From Hyphomicrobiales bacterium (lineage in GTDB: Bacteria; Pseudomonadota; Alphaproteobacteria; Rhizobiales; Rhizobiaceae): 64,000 nt of DNA. The notes below the pieces were generated by a model. That model had not been told where the DNA came from. It did no database searches and saw only the letters and a list, made by a program, of their open reading frames with translations. A program made the position numbers and the translations under genes. Shown in pieces: positions 46,643 through 55,327 of this stretch (its first letter is position 1; the number at the start of each line of letters is the position of its first letter). The stretch is taken from contig UCHD01000007.1 of NCBI GenBank assembly GCA_900472175.1, positions 59,948 to 123,947 of the forward strand, in the 5' to 3' direction.

Positions 46643-47419
46643 TCAATCGAGCCGCATGGCAATGCCATGCTCTGCCATATAGCGCTTGGTTTCGCCGATG
46701 CTATAGGTGCCGAAATGGAAGATCGACGCCGCCAGAACCGCGGTCGCATGACCGTCGCGAATGCCCTCGACCATATGATCGAGCGTGCCGACGCCGCCGG
46801 ACGCGATGACCGGCACGGACACACGGTCAGCAATTGTCCGGGTTAGCGCGATATCGTAACCGGCCTTGGAGCCGTCGCGGTCCATCGAGGTCAAAAGCAG
46901 TTCACCGGCGCCAAGCTTGACCATCTTTTCCGCAAACGTCACGGCATCGATGCCGGTTGCATTGCGGCCACCATGGGTGAAGATCTCCCAGCGGTCTTCC
47001 TCGCCAGGCTTCGAGACTTTCTTGGAGTCGATCGAGACAACGATGCACTGGTTGCCGAACTTGTCGGCCGCCTCAGCGACGAAATCCGGATTGCTGACAG
47101 CAGCGGAGTTGATCGACACCTTGTCTGCTCCGGCCAGCAGAAGCTTGCGGATATCGGCGACGCTACGCACACCACCGCCGACGGTCAGCGGCATGAAGCA
47201 ATGATCGGCAGTGCGGGCCACAACATCGAAGATCGTATCGCGGTTGTCGGAGGAGGCGGTGATATCGAGGAAACAGAGTTCGTCTGCACCGGCGGCATCA
47301 TAGGCCTTGGCCGATTCGACGGGATCGCCGGCATCGATCAGGTCAAGGAAGCTGACGCCCTTGACGACACGGCCGTCCTTGACGTCGAGACAGGGGATGA
47401 CGCGGGCTTTGAGGGTCAT
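46643..47419 (-). CDS. hisF: Imidazole glycerol phosphate synthase, cyclase subunit
   Basis: A 258-aa TIM barrel. The catalytic aspartates are in '[15 protein letters not shown]' and '[15 protein letters not shown]'. With HisH it makes imidazole glycerol phosphate and AICAR. Its start overlaps the hisA stop by 4 bases. Confidence 0.97.
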   Translation of the reverse strand: MTLKARVIPCLDVKDGRVVKGVSFLDLIDAGDPVESAKAYDAAGADELCFLDITASSDNRDTIFDVVARTADHCFMPLTVGGGVRSVADIRKLLLAGADKVSINSAAVSNPDFVAEAADKFGNQCIVVSIDSKKVSKPGEEDRWEIFTHGGRNATGIDAVTFAEKMVKLGAGELLLTSMDRDGSKAGYDIALTRTIADRVSVPVIASGGVGTLDHMVEGIRDGHATAVLAASIFHFGTYSIGETKRYMAEHGIAMRLD

Positions 47420-48159
47420 GCCGCTTTTCCTTTCGCACTCTGGATGAGCGCCAGCGCTTCGGCCGGATCGATACGCCCGTCATAGAGCGCCCGGCCGGAG
47501 ATCGCGCCTTCGAGCTTTGCCGCATCCGGCTGAACCATGCGGCGGATATCGTCCATGGAGGCGAGACCACCCGAGGCAATCACCGGGATGGAAACGGCGT
47601 CGGCCAGTTCCAGCGTCGACTCCCAGTTGATCCCGGTCAGGATGCCGTCGCGGTCGATATCGGTGTAGATGATCGCCGAAACACCGGCCCCTTCGAATTT
47701 GCGGGCCAGTTCGATCACACCGAGTTCGGAGGCTTCAGCCCAGCCCTCGACCGCGACCTTGCCACCCTTGGCATCGATACCGACGGCGACCTTGCCGGGG
47801 AATTTTTTACAGGCTTCGATCACCAGCGCCGGATCGCGCACGGCGACAGTGCCGAGAATGACGCGAGCAAGGCCGCGCGACAGCCAGTTTTCGATATGAT
47901 CGAGCGTGCGGATGCCGCCACCGAGTTGCAGCGGGTTCTTCGTGGATTTCAGGATTGCGTCGACGGCGGCGCCGTTGACGGTCTCACCGGCAAAAGCGCC
48001 GTTCAGATCGACTACGTGGAGCCATTCAAAGCCTTGGTCCTCGAAGGCCTTGGCCTGTGCGCCGGGGTCGGGATTGTAGACGGTCGCCTGTTCCATGTCG
48101 CCAAGCTTGAGGCGCACGCACTGGCCGTCTTTAAGGTCGATAGCGGGAAAAAGGATCAT
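47416..48159 (-). CDS. hisA: ProFAR isomerase
   Basis: A 247-aa half-barrel-duplicated isomerase for the fourth step of histidine synthesis. '[15 protein letters not shown]' and '[16 protein letters not shown]' carry the two catalytic aspartates. The ATG at 48159 gives MILFPAIDL, one base after the hisH stop. Confidence 0.97.
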   Translation of the reverse strand: MILFPAIDLKDGQCVRLKLGDMEQATVYNPDPGAQAKAFEDQGFEWLHVVDLNGAFAGETVNGAAVDAILKSTKNPLQLGGGIRTLDHIENWLSRGLARVILGTVAVRDPALVIEACKKFPGKVAVGIDAKGGKVAVEGWAEASELGVIELARKFEGAGVSAIIYTDIDRDGILTGINWESTLELADAVSIPVIASGGLASMDDIRRMVQPDAAKLEGAISGRALYDGRIDPAEALALIQSAKGKAA

Positions 48160-48160
48160 G

Positions 48161-48811
48161 TCAGGGCTTCCAGCGCAGAAAATTCGAAATGAGGGCGAGG
48201 CCGAGCGTCTGGCTCTTTTCCGGATGGAACTGGGCGCCTGCCGTGTTGTCCCGGGCAACAAACGCCGTCACCGTGCCGCCATAGGCCGTGGTGGCAATCA
48301 GGTCGTCCGAGTTTTCGACCGCCAGATGGTAGGAATGGACGAAATAGGCGTGCAATCCGTCCTCGCCGGTGGTGATGCCGTCAAACAGCGCATGCGGCTT
48401 CCTGAGTGTCAGCGTATTCCAGCCGATCTGCGGGATCTTCAGTGACGGATCGGAGGGAACGATTTCGACGACGTCGCCCTTGATCCATCCAAGCCCCTGC
48501 GTGGTGGTCTTTTCCAGGCCGCGCGCCGACATCAGCTGCATGCCGACGCAGATGCCGAGAAACGGACGGGCGGATTGCTCGACGGCGTGCGCCAGTGCTT
48601 CGCGCATGCCATCGACGGCATCGAGGCCGCGGCGGCAGTCGGCATAGGCGCCAACGCCGGGCAGCACGATCCGGTCGGCACTGGCAACGCGATCGGCCTT
48701 GTCGGTCAACTCGATCGTGGCGTCGATGCCCGCTTCACGTGCGGCCCGTTCGAAGGCTTTGGTGGCCGAGCGCAGATTGCCGGATCCATAATCGATGATC
48801 GCAACGCGCAT
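48161..48811 (-). CDS. hisH: Imidazole glycerol phosphate synthase, glutamine amidotransferase subunit
   Basis: A 216-aa class I amidotransferase supplying ammonia to HisF. '[11 protein letters not shown]' has the catalytic Cys; '[10 protein letters not shown]' and '[10 protein letters not shown]' hold the His-Glu pair. The start ATG overlaps the preceding stop by one base (TGATG). Confidence 0.96.
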   Translation of the reverse strand: MRVAIIDYGSGNLRSATKAFERAAREAGIDATIELTDKADRVASADRIVLPGVGAYADCRRGLDAVDGMREALAHAVEQSARPFLGICVGMQLMSARGLEKTTTQGLGWIKGDVVEIVPSDPSLKIPQIGWNTLTLRKPHALFDGITTGEDGLHAYFVHSYHLAVENSDDLIATTAYGGTVTAFVARDNTAGAQFHPEKSQTLGLALISNFLRWKP

Positions 48812-49284
48812 CAGCGTTCTCCATAATTCTCAAAAAGGCCGACAGCGGCGCGATTGCCGCCCGTGGCTGCCGTCGTAGCGGCCGGCAAGACCGGCGGCTG
48901 CCAGGTATCGGCGGCATCGGCGGTTTCCGCCGTTGTGTGGTCGTAGATCATTTCGGCGGTCGGCAGGTCATCGGCGGTGATGACCGATTGCAATGTCCAG
49001 CCCGCAGCTTCCAGCCGACGGGCAACAAAGGCTGGACCTTCAAGCGCGATCAGCAGGCGCAAGGCCAGCTCAATCAGGAAACCGGCCAGGCTCGGCTCCG
49101 GGGTCGCGAAGGCAACCAGCCCCTGCAGGATGGCGACAGCAATGCCTGCCACCCATTGGCGCTGGAACAGAAGCCAGATCGCCGGGAAGACGAAGGCAAT
49201 CCAGGAAAACTTGTCGGCGATGAATCGGGCGTCCACGTCAGTTCGCGGTGCGCCGGGAGGTGTCAGAACCAGATAGGAGGCCAT
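48811..49284 (-). CDS. DUF2628 membrane protein within the his operon
   Basis: A 157-aa protein of the DUF2628 family, of unknown role. Two or three hydrophobic segments lie at about residues 27-105 ('[13 protein letters not shown]', '[16 protein letters not shown]', '[14 protein letters not shown]'). The tail is soluble and Ala/Thr-rich. It is translationally coupled to hisH by a one-base overlap. A TTG at 49293 is also in frame. Confidence 0.82.
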   Translation of the reverse strand: MASYLVLTPPGAPRTDVDARFIADKFSWIAFVFPAIWLLFQRQWVAGIAVAILQGLVAFATPEPSLAGFLIELALRLLIALEGPAFVARRLEAAGWTLQSVITADDLPTAEMIYDHTTAETADAADTWQPPVLPAATTAATGGNRAAVGLFENYGER

Positions 49285-49310
49285 ATCAGCCAACTTTCAA
49301 ACTGGGCCGG

Positions 49311-49919
49311 TTAGACCAGCGTTCCCTTGGTCGAGGGAACGCGGCCTGCCTGGCGCGGATCGATCTCTGTTGCCGTGCGAAGCACGCGGGCAACGGCCTT
49401 GAAGCAGGTTTCGGAGATATGATGGTTGTTGGCGCCATAGATGTTCTGCACATGCAGCGTGATGCCGCCGTGCTGGGCCAGCGCCTGGAAGAATTCACGC
49501 ACCAGTTCGGTATCGAACGTGCCGATCTTCGGTGCCGAGAAATCCACATTCCAGACGAGGAACGGACGGCCGGAGACATCGACGGCCGCACGGGTCATCG
49601 TTTCGTCCATGGCAAGGTCGAGCGAGGCGTAGCGGGTAATGCCGCGGCGGTCGCCCAGTGCCTTGGAAAGGGCCTGGCCGATGGCGATGCCGGTGTCTTC
49701 CACGGTATGGTGATCGTCCACATGACGGTCGCCCTCGGCAACGATATCCATGTCGATCAGCGAATGGCGGGAGAGCTGTTCCAGCATATGGTCGAAAAAG
49801 CCGACACCGGTCGCAATACGCGACGTTCCGGTGCCGTCGATATTGACGGACACGGTCACCGAGGTTTCGTTGGTCTTGCGCGAAACGCTGCCGGTGCGGC
49901 TCACTTGCTTGTCGGCCAT
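49311..49919 (-). CDS. hisB: Imidazoleglycerol-phosphate dehydratase
   Basis: A 202-aa manganese enzyme for the sixth step of histidine synthesis, in the single-function form. '[14 protein letters not shown]' and '[13 protein letters not shown]' carry the metal-binding histidines, repeated later in '[11 protein letters not shown]'. The start at 49919 gives [12 protein letters not shown]. First gene of the his group, divergent from hslV. Confidence 0.96.
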   Translation of the reverse strand: MADKQVSRTGSVSRKTNETSVTVSVNIDGTGTSRIATGVGFFDHMLEQLSRHSLIDMDIVAEGDRHVDDHHTVEDTGIAIGQALSKALGDRRGITRYASLDLAMDETMTRAAVDVSGRPFLVWNVDFSAPKIGTFDTELVREFFQALAQHGGITLHVQNIYGANNHHISETCFKAVARVLRTATEIDPRQAGRVPSTKGTLV

Positions 49920-50052
49920 CAGGTTCTCCCGAATGTAATAGAGCCGCTCCTTATCAGGCGGTGGGGGAAATATCCAGAACTGCCGCCATGATTCTCGCAA
50001 GCGCGAAATGGTGCCGGATCGAGGCGGAGCATGGGAGCGCGATGCGGGCTAT

Positions 50053-50080
50053 TTGCAATCGGCAAAAGCGCTCTTACATA
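50053..50080 (+). promoter_or_regulatory. Candidate hslV promoter
   Basis: TTGCAA (50053-50058) and TACATA (50075-50080) are 16 bases apart, about 60 bases before the hslV start. Heat-shock operons often use a sigma-32 promoter; this element is no clear match to one. Confidence 0.3.
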
Positions 50081-50141
50081 GGTTTCAACAGGGCCGATGT
50101 ACGGCTCTTCGAAAAGCCCGCAAGCCGGGCAGGGTGGTTTC

Positions 50142-50666
50142 ATGACAACGATTATTACCGTCCGCAAGGGCGGACAAGTGGTGATGGCCGGTGATGGCCA
50201 GGTGAGCCTCGGCCAGACCGTGATGAAGGGCAATGCCCGCAAGGTTCGCCGTCTGGGCAAGGGCGACGTGATCGCCGGGTTTGCCGGTGCAACGGCCGAT
50301 GCCTTCACGCTGCTGGAGCGGCTCGAATCCAAACTCGAGCAGTATCCGGATCAGTTGATGCGCGCCGCCGTCGAGCTTGCCAAGGACTGGCGCACCAACA
50401 AGTATCTGCGCAATCTCGAAGCGATGATGCTCGTCGCCGACAAGAACATCACCCTCGCCATCACCGGCAATGGCGATGTGCTTGAGCCGGAACACGGCAC
50501 GATCGCCATCGGCTCGGGCGGCAACTACGCCTTCGCGGCGGCCCGCGCGCTGATGGATACCGATAAAAGCGCCGAAGAGATCGCACGCCGGTCGATGGAA
50601 ATCGCCAGCGATATCTGCGTCTACACCAACGGCAACATCATCGTCGAAAAGCTCGATGCCGCGTAA
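50142..50666 (+). CDS. hslV: ATP-dependent protease, peptidase subunit HslV
   Basis: A 174-aa proteasome-like peptidase. After removal of Met the N-terminal Thr of '[10 protein letters not shown]' is the nucleophile. '[15 protein letters not shown]' and '[12 protein letters not shown]' are family motifs. It forms a double hexamer capped by HslU. The start at 50142 is chosen so that Thr2 is exposed; an ATG at 50097 would add 15 residues and hide it. Confidence 0.96.
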   Translation: MTTIITVRKGGQVVMAGDGQVSLGQTVMKGNARKVRRLGKGDVIAGFAGATADAFTLLERLESKLEQYPDQLMRAAVELAKDWRTNKYLRNLEAMMLVADKNITLAITGNGDVLEPEHGTIAIGSGGNYAFAAARALMDTDKSAEEIARRSMEIASDICVYTNGNIIVEKLDAA

Positions 50667-50711
50667 TCGCGACGCAGTCCCGCGTAACCGGCGTATTTTT
50701 GAAAGAAGATC

Positions 50712-52019
50712 ATGACCACATTTTCCCCCCGCGAAATCGTGTCGGAGCTCGACCGGTTCATTATCGGTCAGCACGACGCCAAGCGCGCCGTCGCCATCGC
50801 CTTGCGCAACCGCTGGCGCCGCCAACAGCTCTCGGATGAGCTGCGCGATGAAGTCATGCCGAAGAATATCCTGATGATCGGCCCGACCGGCGTCGGCAAG
50901 ACGGAGATTTCCCGCCGTCTGGCCAAGCTCGCCGGCGCGCCCTTCATCAAGGTCGAGGCAACGAAATTCACCGAAGTCGGCTATGTCGGCCGTGATGTCG
51001 AGCAGATCATCCGTGACCTCGTCGAAGTCGGCATCGGCCTGGTGCGCGAAAAGAAGCGCGCCGACGTCAAGGCCAAGGCGCATCTGAATGCCGAAGAGCG
51101 CGTACTTGATGCCTTGGTCGGCGCGACCTCCTCGCCCGCCACCCGCGACAGCTTCCGCAAGAAGCTCAGGGCCAATGAGCTGGACGACAAGGAAATCGAC
51201 ATCGAGATCGCTGATACGGCAACGCCGGGCGGCGGCTTCGAAATTCCCGGCATGCCCGGTGCCAATATCGGCGTTCTCAATCTGTCGGAAATGTTCGGCA
51301 AGGCGATGGGCCAACGCACCAAGAAGGTTCGCACCACGGTCAAGGAGAGCTACGGCATCCTGATCAACGACGAATCCGACAAGCTGCTCGACAATGAGGA
51401 GATCCAGCGCGAAGCGGTACGTTCGGCGGAGAATGACGGCATCGTCTTCCTCGACGAGATCGACAAGATCGCTGCCCGCGATGGCGGCATGGGCGCCGGT
51501 GTTTCACGTGAAGGCGTGCAGCGCGATTTGCTGCCGCTGGTCGAAGGCACGACGGTTGCAACCAAGTATGGCCCGGTGAAAACCGACCATATCCTGTTCA
51601 TCGCATCCGGCGCCTTCCATGTCGCCAAGCCGTCGGATCTTCTGCCGGAACTGCAGGGCCGCCTGCCGATCCGCGTCGAATTGAAGGCGCTGACCAAGGA
51701 AGACTTCCGCCGCATCCTGACGGAAACCGAGGTCAGCCTGATCCGCCAGTACAAGGCGCTTCTGGAAACCGAAGGTGTCGATCTGGACTTCACCGAAGAC
51801 GCGCTGGATGCGCTGGCCGATGTTGCGGTCAAGCTCAACACCAGCGTCGAAAACATCGGCGCGCGCCGCCTGCAGACGGTGATGGAGCGGGTTCTCGACG
51901 AAATCTCCTACGCGGCACCGGACAAGTCCGGCGAAGCGCTGAAGATCGATGCCGATTATGTCCAGAAGCATGTCGGCGATCTCGCCGCCAATACGGACCT
52001 GTCGCGTTACATTCTGTAA
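50712..52019 (+). CDS. hslU: ATP-dependent protease ATPase subunit HslU
   Basis: A 435-aa AAA+ unfoldase. Walker A is '[17 protein letters not shown]' (about residues 58-74), Walker B '[15 protein letters not shown]', and the C-terminal 'LSRYIL' inserts into HslV. The intermediate domain (about 105-225) is shortish, with '[16 protein letters not shown]'. 45 bases after hslV. A parS-like sequence is embedded at 51500-51515. Confidence 0.97.
   Translation: MTTFSPREIVSELDRFIIGQHDAKRAVAIALRNRWRRQQLSDELRDEVMPKNILMIGPTGVGKTEISRRLAKLAGAPFIKVEATKFTEVGYVGRDVEQIIRDLVEVGIGLVREKKRADVKAKAHLNAEERVLDALVGATSSPATRDSFRKKLRANELDDKEIDIEIADTATPGGGFEIPGMPGANIGVLNLSEMFGKAMGQRTKKVRTTVKESYGILINDESDKLLDNEEIQREAVRSAENDGIVFLDEIDKIAARDGGMGAGVSREGVQRDLLPLVEGTTVATKYGPVKTDHILFIASGAFHVAKPSDLLPELQGRLPIRVELKALTKEDFRRILTETEVSLIRQYKALLETEGVDLDFTEDALDALADVAVKLNTSVENIGARRLQTVMERVLDEISYAAPDKSGEALKIDADYVQKHVGDLAANTDLSRYIL
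51500..51515. other. parS-like sequence inside hslU (13 of 16)
   Basis: TGTTTCACGTGAAGGC keeps the left arm and centre of the ParB consensus and differs at the last three positions. It encodes a conserved stretch of HslU, so it may be chance or a dual-use site. Confidence 0.35.
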
Positions 52020-52034
52020 ATTTGCAACGGACGT

Positions 52035-52080
52035 TTGTTAACGATTGGGGCACTTGCTATAATGGCAGGTGCCCTTGTTG
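52035..52080 (+). promoter_or_regulatory. Promoter-like element overlapping an hslU terminator-like hairpin
   Basis: TTGTTA (52035-52040) and TATAAT (52058-52063) are 17 bases apart, a very good sigma-70 match. GGGCAC (52048-52053) and GTGCCC (52069-52074) can pair with the -10 in the loop, followed by TTGTTGTTTG. It could start the DUF1402 gene, end hslU, or both. Confidence 0.5.
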
Positions 52081-52198
52081 TTTGTGATATCCATACGCGA
52101 TAAGGCTTCCGCCGGTGCCGGGCACAATTCCGGCACGATTTTGCCACATGCGTCCCGGCGCATCCGGAACGTCAAGATTGCTTCACAGGAAACAGAGC

Positions 52199-53149
52199 GT
52201 GCGCCCCATCCTTCACATGCTTCTCGTCGCGGCAATGATTGCCGTTACCGGCCCCGCCATGGCGGACGGCATTCGTGTGGTGCCTGAGGGCAACCGGTAT
52301 CAGGAACAGCCGGGCGTCCCGGGCGCGTCTGTGCGGCGGACCAAGGCTGGCAAGACGTCCTTCGATGCCAAGTACGACAAGGTGCGCAATCTGCTGGCCA
52401 ATGACGGCAAGCTGATGGGCAAGATCAAATCGACGGCGCGCGCCTATGGTATCGACCCGATCCACATGATCGGCGCCATCGTCGGCGAGCATACCTATAA
52501 TGTCGACGCCTACGACCGGCTGCAGTCCTACTACGTCAAGGCTGCCGCCTATGCCGGTGACAGTTTCCGCTTTGGCTATGAGGGCGAAACGGTAGCGCAA
52601 TTCGTGGCGCGTCCGGAATTTTCCAAATGCGAAGGCAAGAAAAGCTCCTATGCGCTGTGGACCTGCCGCGAAAGCGTCTGGGACAGCCAGTTCCGCGGCA
52701 ATACGGTCGGCGGCACGTCCTATCCGAACAATCGCTTCAGCGCAGTGTTCTTCCAGCCGTTCTTCGCTGGCCAGACCTTCGGCCTTGGCCAGATCAATCC
52801 GCTGACGGCCCTGATGCTGACCGACATGGTGTCGCGCGTGTCCGGCTATGACCGTCTCGACGAAAACGATGCGGCGGGCGTCTACAAGGCCATCATGGAT
52901 CCGGATCAGTCGCTTGCCTACATGGCCGCCTCGATCCGCCATTCGATCGACGCCTACAAGTCGATCGCCGGCATGGATATTTCCGATAATCCCGGCATCA
53001 CCTCGACCCTCTACAACGTCGGCAATCCCGACCAGCGCGCAGCGGCTCTTGCCGCGAAGAACAAGGGCGGTGCGGTGCAGTGGCCGGAGGAAAACTATTA
53101 CGGCTGGCTGGTCAACGATAAGCTCGCGGACCTGAAGTCGCTGCTTTAA
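52199..53149 (+). CDS. Secreted DUF1402 protein with lysozyme-like motifs
   Basis: A 316-aa exported protein of the DUF1402 family, without assigned function. Residues 1-22 are a signal peptide ending 'GPAMA'. Around residue 90 'HMIGAIVGEHTYN' puts a Glu (97) where lytic transglycosylases have theirs; 'FGLGQINPLTALML' (194-207) mirrors the transglycosylase 'GLMQI-P-TA' motif; 'DPDQSLAYMAASIRHSIDAYKSI' and 'LYNVGNP' (271-277) resemble the later helices. Two Cys (about 144 and 156) may form a disulphide. The start is GTG at 52199 with AGGA upstream. Cell-wall cleavage is my inference. Confidence 0.8.
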   Translation: MRPILHMLLVAAMIAVTGPAMADGIRVVPEGNRYQEQPGVPGASVRRTKAGKTSFDAKYDKVRNLLANDGKLMGKIKSTARAYGIDPIHMIGAIVGEHTYNVDAYDRLQSYYVKAAAYAGDSFRFGYEGETVAQFVARPEFSKCEGKKSSYALWTCRESVWDSQFRGNTVGGTSYPNNRFSAVFFQPFFAGQTFGLGQINPLTALMLTDMVSRVSGYDRLDENDAAGVYKAIMDPDQSLAYMAASIRHSIDAYKSIAGMDISDNPGITSTLYNVGNPDQRAAALAAKNKGGAVQWPEENYYGWLVNDKLADLKSLL

Positions 53150-53230
53150 CTTTCCTGAAATCGCCTTATCTTCATGTAAAGATGCGCGATTGCCGCCGTG
53201 CATGCTTGGCGGCGCATGGAAAGTATCTTC

Positions 53231-54625
53231 ATGGATATGAGACCCGAACCGTTCGAACCACCCGCGCCAATCCCGCGCACGGTGCCGCCGTCGCGTCTGC
53301 AGATCATCCGCACGGTCATGCGCAATCCGCTGGAACTGTGGGGAGAGCCCTCCTACACGCTGCCATGGATCAATACGAAATTCGTTACCCAGCGCACCCT
53401 GATCGTCAACGATCCGAATCTGATCCGCTATATCCTCGTCGAGAATGCCTCGAATTATGAGATGTCCAAGGTTCGCCGCCTCATCCTGCGGCCGATCCTG
53501 CGCGACGGGCTGCTCACGGCCGAAGGGGAGGTCTGGAAGCGGTCGCGCAAGGCCATGGCGCCGGTGTTCACGCCCCGGCACGCACGCGGCTTTGCCAAGC
53601 AGATGCTGTCGAAGACCGAGGAATATGCCGCCAAATATGACGAGGCGGCATCGGCCGGGGAAACCGTCAATATCGCCACCGATATGACAGAGCTGACCTA
53701 TCAGATCCTGTCGGAAACCCTGTTTTCCGGGCAGATTGCCGCCGAGACCGAGGGCTTTGCCGATAGCGTCGAGCGGTTGCTGCACCGGATGGGCCGTGTC
53801 GACCCTATGGATATTCTCCTGGCGCCATCATGGGTTCCCCGCCTCACCCGCATTGGTGGTGCGAAGGTGATGGCCGAGTTTCAGGGCATCGTGGCGGAAA
53901 CCATGGATCAGCGGCGGCAATTGATGCGCGCGGACCCGGGCGCGGCGCCGCAGGATTTTTTGACGCTGCTTTTGCAACTGGAGGGGCCGCAGGGCCTTTC
54001 GACTGACGAGATCGCCGACAATATCCTGACCTTCATTGGTGCCGGCCATGAAACCACGGCGCGGGCGCTCGCCTGGACGCTCTATTGCGTCGCCAATTCC
54101 CCGCATGTGCGCGCAAATATGGAAGCCGAGATCGACACCGTGCTGTCGAGCGGCGCCGAGCCGGTCGACTGGCTCGACCTGATGCCGCATGTCCGTGCTT
54201 CCTTCGAAGAGGCGATGCGGCTCTATCCGCCGGCGCCCTCGATCAATCGCGCCGCCATCGAGGCCGATTCCTGGACGTCGCCCGATGGCGAGCGGGTGGA
54301 TATTCCCAAGGGCATCGCGGTTCTGGTCATGCCCTGGACGCTGCATCGCCATGCACTCTATTGGGAAAAGCCGCGCGCCTTCATGCCGGAGCGTTTCCTG
54401 CCGGAAAATCGCGACAAGCTGCACCGATTCCAGTACCTGCCGTTCGGGGCCGGTCCGCGCATCTGTATCGGCGCCACGTTTGCCTTGCAGGAAGCGGTGA
54501 TAGCGCTTGGTGTGCTGATGAAGCGCTTCCGGTTCGATGTGACGCCGCAGACAAAGCCTTGGCCGGTGCAGCGGCTGACCACCCAGCCTAGGGGCGGGCT
54601 GCCGATGAAGGTGTCGGCGCGCTAA
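53231..54625 (+). CDS. Cytochrome P450
   Basis: A 464-aa heme monooxygenase. The oxygen-activation helix is 'FIGAGHETTARALAW', the ExxR is in 'SFEEAMRLYPPAPS', and the heme loop 'LPFGAGPRICIGATF' has the Cys ligand (Cys412). No membrane anchor. No ferredoxin or reductase gene is nearby, so the redox partner is elsewhere. The substrate is unknown. The start at 53231 has GGAAAG upstream. The last 38 bases overlap the convergent gene. Confidence 0.92.
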   Translation: MDMRPEPFEPPAPIPRTVPPSRLQIIRTVMRNPLELWGEPSYTLPWINTKFVTQRTLIVNDPNLIRYILVENASNYEMSKVRRLILRPILRDGLLTAEGEVWKRSRKAMAPVFTPRHARGFAKQMLSKTEEYAAKYDEAASAGETVNIATDMTELTYQILSETLFSGQIAAETEGFADSVERLLHRMGRVDPMDILLAPSWVPRLTRIGGAKVMAEFQGIVAETMDQRRQLMRADPGAAPQDFLTLLLQLEGPQGLSTDEIADNILTFIGAGHETTARALAWTLYCVANSPHVRANMEAEIDTVLSSGAEPVDWLDLMPHVRASFEEAMRLYPPAPSINRAAIEADSWTSPDGERVDIPKGIAVLVMPWTLHRHALYWEKPRAFMPERFLPENRDKLHRFQYLPFGAGPRICIGATFALQEAVIALGVLMKRFRFDVTPQTKPWPVQRLTTQPRGGLPMKVSAR

Positions 54626-55199
54626 AGGTTTTTCCCGGTGTTTCCGATTGCACGGCGCGGATCGGTGAATCGGAAGCCACCGGCTCCTGCATCTGCTTCT
54701 TTGGCCGCTTGATCGTCTTGATTGCCGCACAGGTTGCGTCGCCAACGCCCTCGCAGGGCTTGTAGACGACGATCTCGCTGCCTGCGCCGTCGTCCCACAC
54801 GGCCTGGATGGCGAGCGTCTTCGCCTCTCCCGCCGGCAGCGAAATGTAGATATACTCGTTGGTACTGCTGTCGGGCAGGTTGAACGGAATCTGCGGATTG
54901 CATTTGCCAAGCGGAAAGCGCTTGTCGAGTGTATCGGAATTGACCGAGTAGCGGATTTCCGAGAGCCGGCAATGCATGGTCTGCAGCGCGGTGAAATAGA
55001 TCAGCTGCTTGTCGTCGTAATTGCGGAACTGGATCCAGCCGGTCGTCTTGTTGGCATCCAGCATCGCCTTGTAGATGGCAACATCCGGAAGCACCGGCTT
55101 GTATTCCTCCTCGTCATCCGCCTCTTGGGCGAAGGCGGGGAGCGAGAGGGTGCCTGTGATGGCAAGCACTAGGCACAGCATGGGTGAAAAACCGGTCAT
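54588..55199 (-). CDS. Secreted hypothetical protein
   Basis: A 203-aa protein I cannot assign. A signal peptide covers about residues 1-24 ('SPMLCLVLAITGTLSLPAFAQ', cut after 'AFA'). Mature part has an acidic start ('EADDEEEYKP'), then 'KTTGWIQFRNYDDKQLIYFTAL' and four cysteines (in 'MHCRLSE', 'GKCNPQ', 'KPCEG', 'TCAAI') that may form two disulphides. The tail is Pro/Ser-rich and low in complexity. GAGGAG lies 9 bases before the ATG at 55199. It overlaps the P450 gene end to end by 38 bases. Confidence 0.75.
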   Translation of the reverse strand: MTGFSPMLCLVLAITGTLSLPAFAQEADDEEEYKPVLPDVAIYKAMLDANKTTGWIQFRNYDDKQLIYFTALQTMHCRLSEIRYSVNSDTLDKRFPLGKCNPQIPFNLPDSSTNEYIYISLPAGEAKTLAIQAVWDDGAGSEIVVYKPCEGVGDATCAAIKTIKRPKKQMQEPVASDSPIRAVQSETPGKTFSAPTPSSAARP

Positions 55200-55327
55200 G
55201 CCATGAAGCTCCTCGTTTGCCCGTCGCTCAGCCTCTTGCCGATGTCGGCGAAGCAATGGCCTTTCGCTGAAAGATGTCATATCACCTCATCGATATCCTT
55301 TGAAGCCGGGTTTCCGGTCTTGCCCGA

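Noticed and set aside
52172..53785. Long minus-strand open frame across the DUF1402 and P450 genes
   Set aside because: Spans two real genes and their gap; no protein-like features.
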